Source: Streptomyces europaeiscabiei (GTDB taxonomy: Bacteria > Actinomycetota > Actinomycetes > Streptomycetales > Streptomycetaceae). Taken from it: 64,000 nt of DNA. Both the position numbers and the translations under genes were made by a program. Position 1 is the first letter of the stretch. Every line of letters begins with the position of its first letter. The notes under the pieces are model-generated. The model made no database searches. It had not been told where the DNA came from and was given only the letters and a program-made list of their open reading frames with translations. The stretch lies in assembly GCF_036346855.1 (NCBI RefSeq), contig NZ_CP107841.1, positions 4,406,001 through 4,470,000 of the forward strand. Reading direction: 5' to 3'. Shown here piece after piece: positions 16,186-25,547 of the stretch.

Positions 16186-16665
16186 GTGGTGAGCGAGAAG
16201 AAGAAGCCGAGCGTCTGGGAGGGCTTCAAGGCCTTCCTGATGCGGGGGAACGTCATCGACCTGGCCGTCGCCGTGGTCATCGGCGCGGCATTCACCAACA
16301 TCGTCAACTCGGTGGTGAAGGGACTCATCAACCCGTTGGTGGGGGCGATCGGCACCAAGAATCTCGACAGTTATGTCAGCTGCGTGGAGAAACCCTGCGA
16401 GGTGGCCGACGACGGCACGGTGACCAGCGGTATCCAGATCGCGTGGGGCTCGGTGCTGGGCGCCACGCTCAGCTTCGTGATCACCGCGGCCGTCGTCTAC
16501 TTCCTGATGGTGCTCCCCATGGCCAAGTACCTGGCCCGTCAGGAGGCCCGCCGGAAGGCGAAGGAGGGCATGCAGGAGGTCATCGAGGTGAGCGAGCTGG
16601 AGGTGCTCAAGGAGATCCGCGACGCCCTGGTGGCCCAGCGCGGCTCGGGCCACGACCGCGATTAG
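16186..16665 (+). CDS. mscL: Large-conductance mechanosensitive channel
   Basis: 159 residues from a GTG (a second GTG follows directly). N-terminal WEGFKAFLMRGNVIDLAVAVVIGAAFTNIVNSVV is the classic MscL start with pore helix TM1; the periplasmic loop carries two Cys (SCVEKPCE); TM2 is at about residues 94-115 (LGATLSFVITAAVVYFLMV), and a charged C-terminal helix ends the protein. Opens under membrane tension to release solutes in osmotic downshock. A single gene, with gagagg as ribosome binding site. Confidence 0.95.
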   Translation: MVSEKKKPSVWEGFKAFLMRGNVIDLAVAVVIGAAFTNIVNSVVKGLINPLVGAIGTKNLDSYVSCVEKPCEVADDGTVTSGIQIAWGSVLGATLSFVITAAVVYFLMVLPMAKYLARQEARRKAKEGMQEVIEVSELEVLKEIRDALVAQRGSGHDRD

Positions 16666-16693
16666 CGGCACCGGAGGCCCTTGGCGGACGGTG

Positions 16694-16876
16694 TCAGATG
16701 TGGTGGGGCGGCTTCTCGTCGAGGAAGCGCTTCAGGTCGGCCACGCTGTCGCCGCCGTCGCCGGGCCGCTCGCCCCACCCGTGGTCCGTGTCGTCGGACG
16801 ACGGCCGGCTGAGCGGGTCGTCGAAGACGAGCGCGGCCTTGGGGTCACGCGGTTCGGGGGCGGGAGCGGTACTCAT
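16694..16876 (-). CDS. Small conserved hypothetical protein
   Basis: 60 residues, acidic and Pro/Asp-rich (MSTAPAPEPRDPKAALVFDDPLS..., ending SVADLKRFLDEKPPHHI). Strong Streptomyces-like codon use in this frame supports it as real. I do not recognise a family. It lies convergent to mscL. Confidence 0.6.
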   Translation of the reverse strand: MSTAPAPEPRDPKAALVFDDPLSRPSSDDTDHGWGERPGDGGDSVADLKRFLDEKPPHHI

Positions 16877-17039
16877 GCCTCCAGGGTACGGCCCCGAGCA
16901 CGAACGGCGGCCGGTCGCAGCCCCAGCCCCGGCTCGCCCACACGTTCACCGGGCCCGTCCGCGCACTCCCTCGGTCCACCCAGGAACTGGTGAACACCCG
17001 AGCGGGAATTCCACCGGCTTTTCTGGTGTGCTTGGCCGC

Positions 17040-18371
17040 ATGACGCCCAGTTCCACGCCATCGACCCCCTCGGTTCCGGAACCGGCCCCAGGTTCCGGAA
17101 CTGCCTCGGCTTCCGCCTCCTCTCCCGGCGTCGGCCGGGCTCCGGTGCGCAGGCTGGTCGCGCGGGGGCGTGAGGAGGAACATCGGGTCGCCTCACCGCT
17201 GGAGCTCTTCTTCGACCTGTGCTTCGTCGTGGCCGTCGCCCAGGCGGGCATCCAACTGGTGCACGCCGTCGCGGAGGCGCACGCCGCCGAGGGCATCGTG
17301 AACTACGCGATGATCTTCTTCGCGATCTGGTGGGCCTGGATGAACTTCACCTGGTTCGCCTCGGCGTACGACAACGACGACGTGCCGTACCGACTGGTGA
17401 CCCTCCTCCAGATCGCCGGTGTGCTGGTCCTCGCCGCCGGGGTCACCCGGGCCTTCGAGGACCACGACTGGCTGTTGGTCGTCCTCGGCTATGTGATCAT
17501 GCGGCTGGCGATGACCGCGCAGTGGCTGCGGGCCGGGCGAAGCGCCACGGGCGCCGAGCGGGTCACGGCACTGCGGTACGCGGGCGGCGTGGCGCTGTGC
17601 CAGGTCGGCTGGCTGGGGCTGCTGATCGTGCCGGAACCGGCCAGGCCGTGGCTGTTCCTGGTGATGGCGATCGCCGAACTGTGCGTCCCGGTGTACGCGG
17701 AGAAGGGCTTCCAGACGCCCTGGCATCCGCATCACATCGCCGAGCGGTACGGCCTGTTCACCATCATCGTGCTCGGCGAGACGCTCCTGGCGGCGACGGT
17801 CGCCGTGAAGTCGGCGGTGGACGACGACGACGCGCTGGGCGAGCTGCTGCCCATCGCGGTGGGCGGGCTGCTGATCGTGTTCTCGGCGTGGTGGGTCTAC
17901 TTCGCCGTTCCCATCCACGGTCATCTGCGCTCCAACAAGGAGAGCTTCCTGTGGGGTTACGGCCACTACCTGATCTTCGCCTCGGCGGCCGCGATCGGCG
18001 CCGGACTGGAGGTCGCGGTGGAGCAGGCGGTGCACAAGGCGCACATCTCCACGCTCGCCGCGTCGGCCGCGGTGACCCTGCCGACGGCGCTGTATCTCCT
18101 CTCCGTGTGGGCGCTGCACGCCCGTCACCACAAGGTGGGCACGGCCCAGCAGACCGTCCTGCCGCTCTCCGCGCTGGCCGTGATCGTGTGCACGTTCCTG
18201 GGGCACTGGGCAGTCCTGGCCGCGGGCGTCGTGGCGGCCGTGACGGTCACGGTCGGGGTGGTGTTCACCGCCCGCGCCCACAGCACCCACGACGCCGAAG
18301 AGACCCGCCAGGCCCACCCGGCCCGCGAGACACGAGAGGCCCACAGCACTCATGACGTCCATGACAGTTGA
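17040..18371 (+). CDS. Low temperature requirement protein A (LtrA) family membrane protein
   Basis: 443 residues from the ATG at 17040, preceded by a Ser/Pro/Gly-rich tail. The LtrA signature EEEHRVASPLELFFDLCFV is at about residues 43-61. It is followed by about ten membrane helices, with the conserved IAERYGLFTIIVLGETLLA segment mid-protein, and ends in a His/Arg/Glu-rich tail. LtrA was named for growth of Listeria at low temperature; the molecular role is unknown. Its 3' end overlaps the P1-peptidase gene by 20 bases, so the two are coupled. Confidence 0.85.
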   Translation: MTPSSTPSTPSVPEPAPGSGTASASASSPGVGRAPVRRLVARGREEEHRVASPLELFFDLCFVVAVAQAGIQLVHAVAEAHAAEGIVNYAMIFFAIWWAWMNFTWFASAYDNDDVPYRLVTLLQIAGVLVLAAGVTRAFEDHDWLLVVLGYVIMRLAMTAQWLRAGRSATGAERVTALRYAGGVALCQVGWLGLLIVPEPARPWLFLVMAIAELCVPVYAEKGFQTPWHPHHIAERYGLFTIIVLGETLLAATVAVKSAVDDDDALGELLPIAVGGLLIVFSAWWVYFAVPIHGHLRSNKESFLWGYGHYLIFASAAAIGAGLEVAVEQAVHKAHISTLAASAAVTLPTALYLLSVWALHARHHKVGTAQQTVLPLSALAVIVCTFLGHWAVLAAGVVAAVTVTVGVVFTARAHSTHDAEETRQAHPARETREAHSTHDVHDS

Positions 18372-19401
18372 CGCGCTGACCGATGTTCCCGGCCTGTTGG
18401 TCGGCCACGCCACCCGGGTCGGCGGGGGCTGGCTCACCGGTACCACGGTCGTGCTGGCTCCGGAGGGCGGCGCGGTCGCGGCCGTGGACGTCCGCGGGGG
18501 TGGGCCGGGCACCAAGGAGACGGACGCGCTCGACCCGCGCAACCTGGTGCAGAAGGTCGAGGCGGTGGTCCTGACCGGCGGCAGCGCGTACGGGCTGGAC
18601 GCCGCGTCGGGAGTGATGGCCTGGCTGGAGGAGCGCGGACGCGGTGTGCGGGTGGGGCCCGACCCGGCGCACGTGGTGCCGGTCGTGCCGGCCGCCTGTG
18701 TCTTCGACCTGGGGCGGGGCGGGGAGTTCAGGGCCAGACCGGACGCGGCCACCGGCCGGGCGGCGGTCGAGGCAGCCGCCGCGAGCGGGCCCGGCTCTCC
18801 GGTGGCGGAGGGGTGCGTGGGTGCCGGGACGGGGGCGACGGTCGGGCTGCTCAAGGGCGGCATCGGCACCGCGAGCACCGTGCTGGACTCGGGGATCACG
18901 GTGGCCGCACTGGTGGTCGCCAACGCGGCGGGATCGGTGACGGATCCGGAGACGGGGGTGCTGTACGGGGAGTTGTTCCAGGGACGTGCGGCGTATCCGG
19001 CGCCCGAGGTCCACGAGAACGCACGCCGCAGGGTCGCCGAGGCCGCCGCGAAGAGTCCCCCTCCCCCGCTGAACACCACGCTGGCCGTGGTCGCCACCGA
19101 CGCCGACCTGACCCGCGCCCAGGCCCAGAAGCTGGCGGGCACGGCACACGACGGCATCGCCCGCGCCGTACGCCCCGTGCATCTGCTCAACGACGGCGAC
19201 ACGGTGTTCGCCCTGGCGACGGGTGCCCGGCCGCTGCCGCCCCGGGCCGGCCTCCTCGCTCTGAACGAACTCCTCGCGGCAGGGGCGGACTTGGTGACCC
19301 GGGCGATCGTACGGGCGGTGCGGGCGGCCGAGTCGGTGGACGGGCCCGGTGGAGTGTGGCCGTCGTACGAGGAGTTGTACGGAGAGGGACGACGGGGATG
19401 A
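18352..19401 (+). CDS. P1 family (DmpA/S58-type) peptidase
   Basis: 349 residues. DVPGLLVGHATRVGGGWLTGTTVVL opens the fold; VLTGGSAYGLDAASGVM and VVANAAGSVTDPETG are characteristic, the last carrying the autocatalytic Gly-Ser (N-terminal nucleophile) at which the precursor is cut into two chains. Related enzymes are L-aminopeptidase D-Ala-esterases or beta-peptidyl aminopeptidases. Start at ATG 18352, with ATG 18361 as alternative; both overlap the end of ltrA. The stop codon falls inside a run of ggatgaggg repeats. Confidence 0.87.
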   Translation: MTSMTVDALTDVPGLLVGHATRVGGGWLTGTTVVLAPEGGAVAAVDVRGGGPGTKETDALDPRNLVQKVEAVVLTGGSAYGLDAASGVMAWLEERGRGVRVGPDPAHVVPVVPAACVFDLGRGGEFRARPDAATGRAAVEAAAASGPGSPVAEGCVGAGTGATVGLLKGGIGTASTVLDSGITVAALVVANAAGSVTDPETGVLYGELFQGRAAYPAPEVHENARRRVAEAAAKSPPPPLNTTLAVVATDADLTRAQAQKLAGTAHDGIARAVRPVHLLNDGDTVFALATGARPLPPRAGLLALNELLAAGADLVTRAIVRAVRAAESVDGPGGVWPSYEELYGEGRRG

Positions 19402-19432
19402 GGATGAGGGGGATGAGGGGGATGAGGGGGGT
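19395..19432. repeat. ggatgaggg tandem array over a stop codon
   Basis: About four copies of a 9-11 base unit (ggatgagg with 0-2 extra g). The first contains the TGA of the P1 peptidase gene (19399-19401), and every later unit carries another TGA. Confidence 0.75.
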
Positions 19433-19603
19433 CTGAGGTCCGCTGGTTCCAGCCGCTGTCGCCGGGGGCGATTGTCCCGGTTCTGTCACGTGATGCCCTC
19501 AGGCGGGAGTCAGGGGGAACCCGCCCGGCCGCTGCTCGCTCCTTCTTCACGTACCGAGCGGATCACGTGGATCGCCGTTGACGCGAAGAAGCTGGAGCAG
19601 ATC

Positions 19604-20821
19604 GTGACGAGGCCGAAGATTGCTGTACGGCGGGCACTGGGGACCTGTGCCGTGCTGGTGGTCGGTGCGCTGACCCTCACCGGCTGTGGCGGGGACGCCC
19701 AGGCCGACAACGAGAGTGGCGGCAAGGGGACTTCGGCCGGGGACGCGGACGCGCGGATCACGATCTCGGCGAAGGACGGTTCGACGGGCGCTTCCATCAA
19801 CGCGACCGGCGTGAAGGTCAGCGGCGGCAAGCTGACCGAGGTGGAGATGACCGTCGCCGAGGGCGGCGCGGTGGTGGCGGGCGAGATAGCGGCGGACGGG
19901 CGGTCCTGGAAGCCGAAGGAGCAGTTGGAGCGCGGCACGAAGTACCGGATCTCCGCGACCGCGAAGAGCGCCGCCGGGAAGACGTCGGCCGCCAACTCCA
20001 TCTTCACGACCGTGTCGACGGCCAACAGCTTCATCGGGACGTACACACCGGACAACGGCACCACGGTCGGGGTCGGGATGCCGGTGTCGTTCACCTTCGA
20101 CAAGGCGATCACGGACAAGAAGGCCGTGCAGTCGCACATCAAGGTGACGTCGAGCAGCGGGCAGGAGGTGGTCGGGCACTGGTTCGGGGCGCAGCGTCTC
20201 GACTTCCGGCCCGAGGAGTACTGGAAGGCCGGGTCCAAGGTCACGATGAAGCTGGACCTGGACGGCGTGGAGGGCGCGAACGGCCTCTACGGCGTGCAGG
20301 ACAAGACGGTCACCTTCACGGTCGGGCGCTCGCAGGTCTCCACGGTCGACGTGAACACGCAGACCATGACGGTCGAACGGGACGGGAAGACACTCAAGAC
20401 CGTGCCGATCTCGGCGGGCGCCGCGGCGAACCCGACGTACAACGGCCAGATGGTGATCTCGGAGAAGTTCCGGCAGACGCGGATGAACGGGTCGACGGTG
20501 GGCTTCGGCGGTGAGTACGACATCGCGGACGTGCCGAACGCGATGCGGCTGACCACATCGGGCACCTTCATCCACGGCAACTACTGGTACAACAGGTCCA
20601 ACCCGCCCTTCGGTCGGCAGGGCACCAGCCACGGCTGCGTCGGCCTCGCGGACGCCCAGGGGGCGAACGGCGACACGGTCGGCAAGTGGTTCTTCGACAA
20701 CTCGCTGATCGGCGACGTGGTGATCGTCAAGAACTCCCCCGACAAGACGGTCTCGCCGGACAACGGCCTCAACGGCTGGAACATGTCGTGGAGCGAGTGG
20801 ACGGCGGGAGACGCCATCTGA
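19604..20821 (+). CDS. L,D-transpeptidase lipoprotein (YkuD/Ldt)
   Basis: 405 residues from the GTG at 19604, chosen because ggag lies six bases upstream and because a lipoprotein signal follows at once (basic start, hydrophobic core, lipobox LTGC with Cys28). Two Ig-like/BIG modules occupy residues about 45-250, followed by the YkuD catalytic domain with HGNYWYNRSNPPFG and TSHGCVGL; the nucleophile is Cys345. Such enzymes make 3-3 crosslinks in peptidoglycan from outside the membrane. The C-terminal tail (LNGWNMSWSEWTAGDAI) is typical of actinobacterial Ldt proteins. Confidence 0.93.
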   Translation: MTRPKIAVRRALGTCAVLVVGALTLTGCGGDAQADNESGGKGTSAGDADARITISAKDGSTGASINATGVKVSGGKLTEVEMTVAEGGAVVAGEIAADGRSWKPKEQLERGTKYRISATAKSAAGKTSAANSIFTTVSTANSFIGTYTPDNGTTVGVGMPVSFTFDKAITDKKAVQSHIKVTSSSGQEVVGHWFGAQRLDFRPEEYWKAGSKVTMKLDLDGVEGANGLYGVQDKTVTFTVGRSQVSTVDVNTQTMTVERDGKTLKTVPISAGAAANPTYNGQMVISEKFRQTRMNGSTVGFGGEYDIADVPNAMRLTTSGTFIHGNYWYNRSNPPFGRQGTSHGCVGLADAQGANGDTVGKWFFDNSLIGDVVIVKNSPDKTVSPDNGLNGWNMSWSEWTAGDAI

Positions 20822-20978
20822 CCCCTCTGTTCTGGGAGTTCGTCGGGCCGCGCGGGAACGAACCGCGCGGCTCCGGCGTTCTATCCACGTACGTTTTCTC
20901 GGTTCCCGGACATGATGTCCGACCGAGGGGCTACGGTATGCACCCACAAGGTGACATGCAGCAACGCCGGGAGAAACC

Positions 20979-21737
20979 TTGAGCGTTCCGTACGAGACGG
21001 CAGCGTACGAGCCACCCGAGTCGCCCGAGTCTCCTGAGGAGCACCTCGCGCGGCTCCTCGGCCGCGCCCTGAACTCCTTCGAACTGCCCGACGAGACGAT
21101 ACGACAGCTCGACTGCGCCCTCGCGCACGACAGCTCGCTGCACTCCGCGCACTACAGTTCGGGGCTGCACCGGGCGACGTACCGGCACACCTGGCTGCTC
21201 GCCGACGGTTCGGCCGTCACCATGTGGGAGCTGGTGCACAACACGGTGCCCGGCAGCGACACCCAGCACGAGGTGTACACGGACGAGGAGGAGCTGCGGG
21301 CCGCCACCGCGCGCCTGCCGCTGCCGCCGGACGCCCCCGACTTCGAGTTGCCCACCATGGTGGAACTGGCGGCGTTCCCCGAGCCGCGCCACGAGTACGC
21401 GCTGGACGACTCGGCGGACCACGCCCGCCGGCTGCTGCGGCGCGCGGAGAACCCGGACCCGCCCGGGGACGAGCTGGCCACGCTGCTGCTGCGGACCGCG
21501 TTCGCGCACGAGATCACCCAGGCCTTCGGCCGCCCGCACCGTCCCGCCCGGCACGGCCGGCCGGGCTTGAGCTTCTCGCTCTACGAACACGCGTTCCTGC
21601 TCGCGGACGGGCAGGAGGTCTCCCTCTGGGAGGTCGAACACACGGCCACGCCTGACGGGCGCCACATGTGCGAGGTGTACGCGTCGGAGGACGCGGCCCG
21701 AGACGCGATGGAGCGGCGGGCGGGGACCCTCGGCTAG
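20979..21737 (+). CDS. DUF6227-type protein with internal duplication
   Basis: 252 residues from a TTG with gggaga seven bases before. It contains two related halves: residues 22-111 (EHLARLLGRALN..., TWLLADGSAVTMWELVHNT, HEVYTDEEEL) and residues 145-245 (DHARRLLRRAEN..., AFLLADGQEVSLWEVEHTA, CEVYASEDAA). I believe this is the actinobacterial family DUF6227; function unknown. No signal peptide or membrane segment. Confidence 0.75.
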   Translation: MSVPYETAAYEPPESPESPEEHLARLLGRALNSFELPDETIRQLDCALAHDSSLHSAHYSSGLHRATYRHTWLLADGSAVTMWELVHNTVPGSDTQHEVYTDEEELRAATARLPLPPDAPDFELPTMVELAAFPEPRHEYALDDSADHARRLLRRAENPDPPGDELATLLLRTAFAHEITQAFGRPHRPARHGRPGLSFSLYEHAFLLADGQEVSLWEVEHTATPDGRHMCEVYASEDAARDAMERRAGTLG

Positions 21738-21789
21738 ACCTCTCGGACCTTGCGGGCCTGCGGGCCTGCGGGCCTGCGGGCGGAGGGGC

Positions 21790-22068
21790 TCAGGCCATGC
21801 GGTCGTCGCTGAACTGTCGGGCCAGGAACGCGAAGGCGTCCTGCTCCGCCGGGGTCAGCTCCACGTGCTCCACGTGCGGGCCCCTGCGGAGCTGATGGGG
21901 CAGGCCCCGCAGACGCTGCCCGCGCCTGCGGGCCCGGTCGGCGAAGCGGCCGCGGTGGACCTCGTGGTCACGGCGCAGGACGCGGACGAGCACGGCGACC
22001 CAGACGACCGCCGCGAGGACGAGGGCGGCCACGCCCAACGGGTGGAGGATCGACACGTGCTCAGGCAT
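21790..22068 (-). CDS. Small single-helix membrane protein
   Basis: 92 residues: short N-terminus, one membrane helix (LGVAALVLAAVVWVAVLVRVL, about residues 11-31), an Arg/His-rich juxtamembrane stretch, and a C-terminal LTPAEQDAFAFLARQFSDDRM. No recognised family. Codon use supports it. Confidence 0.65.
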   Translation of the reverse strand: MPEHVSILHPLGVAALVLAAVVWVAVLVRVLRRDHEVHRGRFADRARRRGQRLRGLPHQLRRGPHVEHVELTPAEQDAFAFLARQFSDDRMA

Positions 22069-22210
22069 GCCGTCCAGTAGACACCACCCGATGGGACTTT
22101 GAGCCCGGACCGTGACGTATCTCGCAGGTACGGCTTACACGTCACACCGGTTGTAAAGGCTTCAAAGGGACGCACGGGGCGTCTCGCTCACCTCGGTCCG
22201 GCCCCTGTCT

Positions 22211-22308
22211 CCTCCCGGCCGGGGAACGCGTACGACCGCGGCCCTCCCCGGCCGGGGAACGCGCATGGCCGAGGCCCTCCCCGGCCGGGAAACACGTACG
22301 ACCGCGGC
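22211..22308. repeat. 33-bp tandem repeat, three copies
   Basis: Three diverged copies of a unit beginning ccctccccggccggggaac and ending accgcgg, between the small membrane protein gene and the end of fruA. The period is a multiple of three and gives an 11-residue repeat on the plus strand, but no credible gene includes it. Confidence 0.75.
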
Positions 22309-22330
22309 CCCCTCCCACGCGGAGGGGGCC
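22306..22330 (-). terminator. fru operon terminator
   Basis: ggccccctcc and ggagggggcc make a perfect 10-bp stem around cacgc, 25 bases past the fruA stop on the minus strand. Confidence 0.7.
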
Positions 22331-22354
22331 TCGGCCGTACGCACGGTCACGGGT

Positions 22355-24445
22355 TCAGGCCGCGACCGGCTCCTTCGTCTGCGCGTCGGCGGCCGCGGGA
22401 GCGGACTCGGGCGTCGTGCCCGCCGGGGCCTTGCGCATGCCCTTCAGGAGGATGACCAGGCCGGCCGTGACCGCCGTACCGACCGCGACGGCCAGCAGGT
22501 AGAGGAACGGCCTGCCGATCAGCGGGGTGACCCAGATACCGCCGTGCGGGGCGCGCAGGGTCGAGCCGAAGGCCATGGCCAGCGCGCCGGTGACCGCGCC
22601 GCCCGCCATGGAGGCCGGGATCACGCGCAGCGGGTCGGCCGCCGCGAACGGGATCGCGCCCTCGGAGATGAACGAGGCACCGAGCACCCAGGCCGCCTTG
22701 CCGTTCTCGCGCTCGGTGGTGGTGAACAGCTTCTTGCGGATCGTGGTCGCGAGGGCCATGCCCAGCGGCGGGACCATGCCGGCCGCCATGACAGCCGCCA
22801 TGATCTTCATCGCGGAGTCGCTGGGGTCCTGCACGGCGATACCGGCGGTGGCGAAGGCGTAGGCGACCTTGTTGACGGGGCCGCCCAGGTCGAAGCACAT
22901 CATCAGGCCGAGCAGGACACCGAGCAGGATCGCGTTGCTGCCGGAGAGGCCGCTCAGCCAGTCCGTCATGCCCTTCTGCGCCTCGGCGATGGGCTTGCCG
23001 ATCACCACCAGCATCAGGAAGCCGACGATCATCGACGAGATGAGCGGGATCACCACCACCGGCATGATGCCGCGCATCACCGGCGGGATCTTGATCCGCT
23101 GGATACCGAGGACGACCCCACCGGCGATCAGACCGGCGGCCAGGCCACCGAGGAAACCCGCGTTGATGTTGGCGGCGATCATGCCGCCGACGAAGCCGGG
23201 GACGAGACCCGGCCGGTCCGCCATGCCGTACGCGATGTAACCGGCGAGGACGGGGATCAGGAAGCCGAAGGCGACGTCACCGATCTGGAACAGCAGGGCC
23301 GCCCAGCTGTCGACCTGGAGCCAGTCGAAGTGCTCGGTGACCGGCTTGGCCTGGTTGATCTCCCAGCCGCCGATCGCGAAGCCGAGGGCGATGAGGAGAC
23401 CGCCCGCCGCGACGAACGGGACCATGTAGCTCACGCCTGACATCAGCCACTTGCGCAGCTTGGTGCCGTAGCCCTCGCCGGGCTCGCCCGCCCGGTCGAC
23501 AGGGGTGCCGGGGCGCGCGGCGGCGGTGACCTCGCCGCGCTCGGCCTTGCCGCGGACCTCGGCGATCAGTGCGGCGGGGCGGCTGATGCCCGCTTTCACG
23601 CCGACGTCGACGGTGGGCTTGCCGGCGAAGCGGTCCTTCTCCCGTACGGGCACGTCGTGGGCGAAGATCACACCGTCGGCGGCGGCGATGACCGCCGGGT
23701 CGAGACGGGAGAACCCGGCCGAGCCCTGCGTCTCGACGACGATCTCGACGTCACCGGCGTCCCGGCCCGCGTTCTCCAGCGACTCGGCGGCCATGTAGGT
23801 GTGCGCGATGCCGGTGGGGCAGGAGGTGACGGCGACGATACGGAAGGGGCGGGCCTCGACGGGGGCGGCCTCGACGGGGGCGGCCTCTTCGGGGACGGTC
23901 GGCGCCGGGGTCGTGCTGACCGCGGCGGCGTCGGGGGAGGCCGTTCCGCCCGACGCCGCCGCGGAGTCTTCGGTGCCCGAGGTGGTCTCGGTGGGCTGTG
24001 CCGTCTCGTCGCCCCGGATGAGCGCGGCGGCGCGGGCCGCGTCGTCCACGGCGCGGAGCGCGTCCGTGAACTCGGTGTTCATCAGCTGGCGGGCGAGGGA
24101 GGACAGGATCGTGAGGTGGGCGTCGTCCGCGCCCGCCGGGGCGGCGATCAGGAAGATCAGGTCGGCGGGGCCGTCGGGCGCGCCGAAGTCGACGCCGGCC
24201 GCGCTGCGGCCGAAGGCGAGGGTCGGCTCGGTGACGTGCTCGCTGCGGCAGTGCGGGATGCCGATGCCGCCGTCGAGGCCGGTCGGCATCTGCGCCTCAC
24301 GGGCGGCCACGTCGGCGAGGAAGCCGTCCAGGTCGGTGACCCGGCCCTTCGCCACCATGCGCTCGGCGAGGGCACGCGCCGCCGCTTCCTTCGTATCGGC
24401 GGACAGGTCGAGGTCGACCAGGTCCGCGGTGATCATCTCGCTCAT
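22355..24445 (-). CDS. fruA: PTS fructose transporter, EIIABC fusion
   Basis: 696 residues. Domain order: EIIA (residues 1-145) with phospho-accepting His65 in GIGIPHCRS; an Ala/Pro/Glu/Thr-rich linker (150-200); EIIB (200-300) with Cys209 in VTSCPTGIAHTYMA; EIIC membrane domain (about 345-665) with roughly eight helices. It imports fructose and phosphorylates it to fructose 1-phosphate using phosphate passed from HPr. The product is the substrate of FruK, encoded just upstream. Last gene of the fruR-fruK-fruA operon, 154 bases after fruK. Confidence 0.95.
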   Translation of the reverse strand: MSEMITADLVDLDLSADTKEAAARALAERMVAKGRVTDLDGFLADVAAREAQMPTGLDGGIGIPHCRSEHVTEPTLAFGRSAAGVDFGAPDGPADLIFLIAAPAGADDAHLTILSSLARQLMNTEFTDALRAVDDAARAAALIRGDETAQPTETTSGTEDSAAASGGTASPDAAAVSTTPAPTVPEEAAPVEAAPVEARPFRIVAVTSCPTGIAHTYMAAESLENAGRDAGDVEIVVETQGSAGFSRLDPAVIAAADGVIFAHDVPVREKDRFAGKPTVDVGVKAGISRPAALIAEVRGKAERGEVTAAARPGTPVDRAGEPGEGYGTKLRKWLMSGVSYMVPFVAAGGLLIALGFAIGGWEINQAKPVTEHFDWLQVDSWAALLFQIGDVAFGFLIPVLAGYIAYGMADRPGLVPGFVGGMIAANINAGFLGGLAAGLIAGGVVLGIQRIKIPPVMRGIMPVVVIPLISSMIVGFLMLVVIGKPIAEAQKGMTDWLSGLSGSNAILLGVLLGLMMCFDLGGPVNKVAYAFATAGIAVQDPSDSAMKIMAAVMAAGMVPPLGMALATTIRKKLFTTTERENGKAAWVLGASFISEGAIPFAAADPLRVIPASMAGGAVTGALAMAFGSTLRAPHGGIWVTPLIGRPFLYLLAVAVGTAVTAGLVILLKGMRKAPAGTTPESAPAAADAQTKEPVAA

Positions 24446-24599
24446 CGCGGGCTCCTTCGCACGCGTATCGCCCGGGGGATGTGGCGGGCGGGGGTGGGGA
24501 CGGAGGTGTGGGGGGCGTGGGCCACGGGGGCCGACCGGGGGAAGGACAGGTGCGGGAGGGCGGGTAAGGAAGAACGCAGGTTCGTTCGCGGTCTTCCGC

Positions 24600-25547
24600 T
24601 CATGACACCGGCTCCCTCAGGACCAGGTCCGCCGGTATCTCCGCCGTCACCGTGACCGCGGCCGGGTCCAGGTCGGACGGGGTCGGCATGACGCTTCCCG
24701 GGAGTTGGACGGCGGCGGCGCCGTGGGCGACGGCGGACGCGAGGGCTTCGGGGCCGTGGCCGCCGGCGATGAGGAAGCCGGCGAGGGAGGAGTCGCCGGC
24801 GCCGACGTTGCTGCGGACGGCGTCGACGCGGGCGGTGCCGAACCAGGCGCCCGAGGCGTCGACGAGGAGCTGCCCGTCGGCGCCGAGGCTGGCCAGCACC
24901 GCGTCGGCGCCCATCTCGCGGAGCTCCTCCGCGGCCTTGACGGCGTCGCCGACGGTGGCGAGGGGGCGGCCCACGGCTTCGGCGAGTTCCTCGGCGTTGG
25001 GTTTGACGACGTCCGGGCGTTCGCGGAGGGCGGCGAGCAGGGCCGGGCCGGAGGTGTCCAGGGCGATGCGGACGCCGGCGGCGTGCGCGCGGGCGACGAG
25101 TTCGGCGTACCAGGACGGGGCGAGGCCGCGCGGGAGGCTGCCGCAGCAGGCGATCCAGGAAGCGTCGGCGGACTGGGCACGGACGGTCTCCAGGAGGAGT
25201 TCCTGCTCGGCGGCCGTCAGTTCGGGGCCGGGTGCGTTGATCTTCGTCAGGACGCCGTCGGCCTCGGCGAGGGCGATGTTGGAGCGGGTCGCCCCGGCCA
25301 CCGGCACCCGCGCGACCTCGATGCCCTGCGCGTCGAGGAGGTCCGCGACCAGCGCGCCCGGCGCTCCGCCGAGCGGCAGTACGGCCACGGTGCGCCGGCC
25401 GGCCGCGGCGACCGCCCGGGATACGTTGACGCCCTTGCCGCCCGGGTCCATGCGTTCGCCGGTGGCCCGGATGACCTCACCGCGGTCGAGGGAGGGGACC
25501 TCGTAGGTGCGGTCGAGGGACGGGTTCGGTGTGACGGTGAGGATCAT
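24600..25547 (-). CDS. fruK: 1-phosphofructokinase
   Basis: 315 residues, PfkB family. MILTVTPNPSLDRTYEV is the typical FruK start; GGKGVNVSRAVAAAG binds sugar and GAGDSSLAGFLIAGG holds the catalytic Asp and anion hole. Phosphorylates fructose 1-phosphate to fructose 1,6-bisphosphate with ATP. Its ATG overlaps the fruR stop by four bases, so the two are translationally coupled. Confidence 0.95.
   Translation of the reverse strand: MILTVTPNPSLDRTYEVPSLDRGEVIRATGERMDPGGKGVNVSRAVAAAGRRTVAVLPLGGAPGALVADLLDAQGIEVARVPVAGATRSNIALAEADGVLTKINAPGPELTAAEQELLLETVRAQSADASWIACCGSLPRGLAPSWYAELVARAHAAGVRIALDTSGPALLAALRERPDVVKPNAEELAEAVGRPLATVGDAVKAAEELREMGADAVLASLGADGQLLVDASGAWFGTARVDAVRSNVGAGDSSLAGFLIAGGHGPEALASAVAHGAAAVQLPGSVMPTPSDLDPAAVTVTAEIPADLVLREPVS

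Noticed and set aside
22099-22455. 118-codon plus-strand frame with RPGN-type 11-residue repeats
   Set aside because: Runs over the fruA terminator and into fruA antisense; no ribosome binding site or family. Seen as a by-product of a 33-bp repeat.
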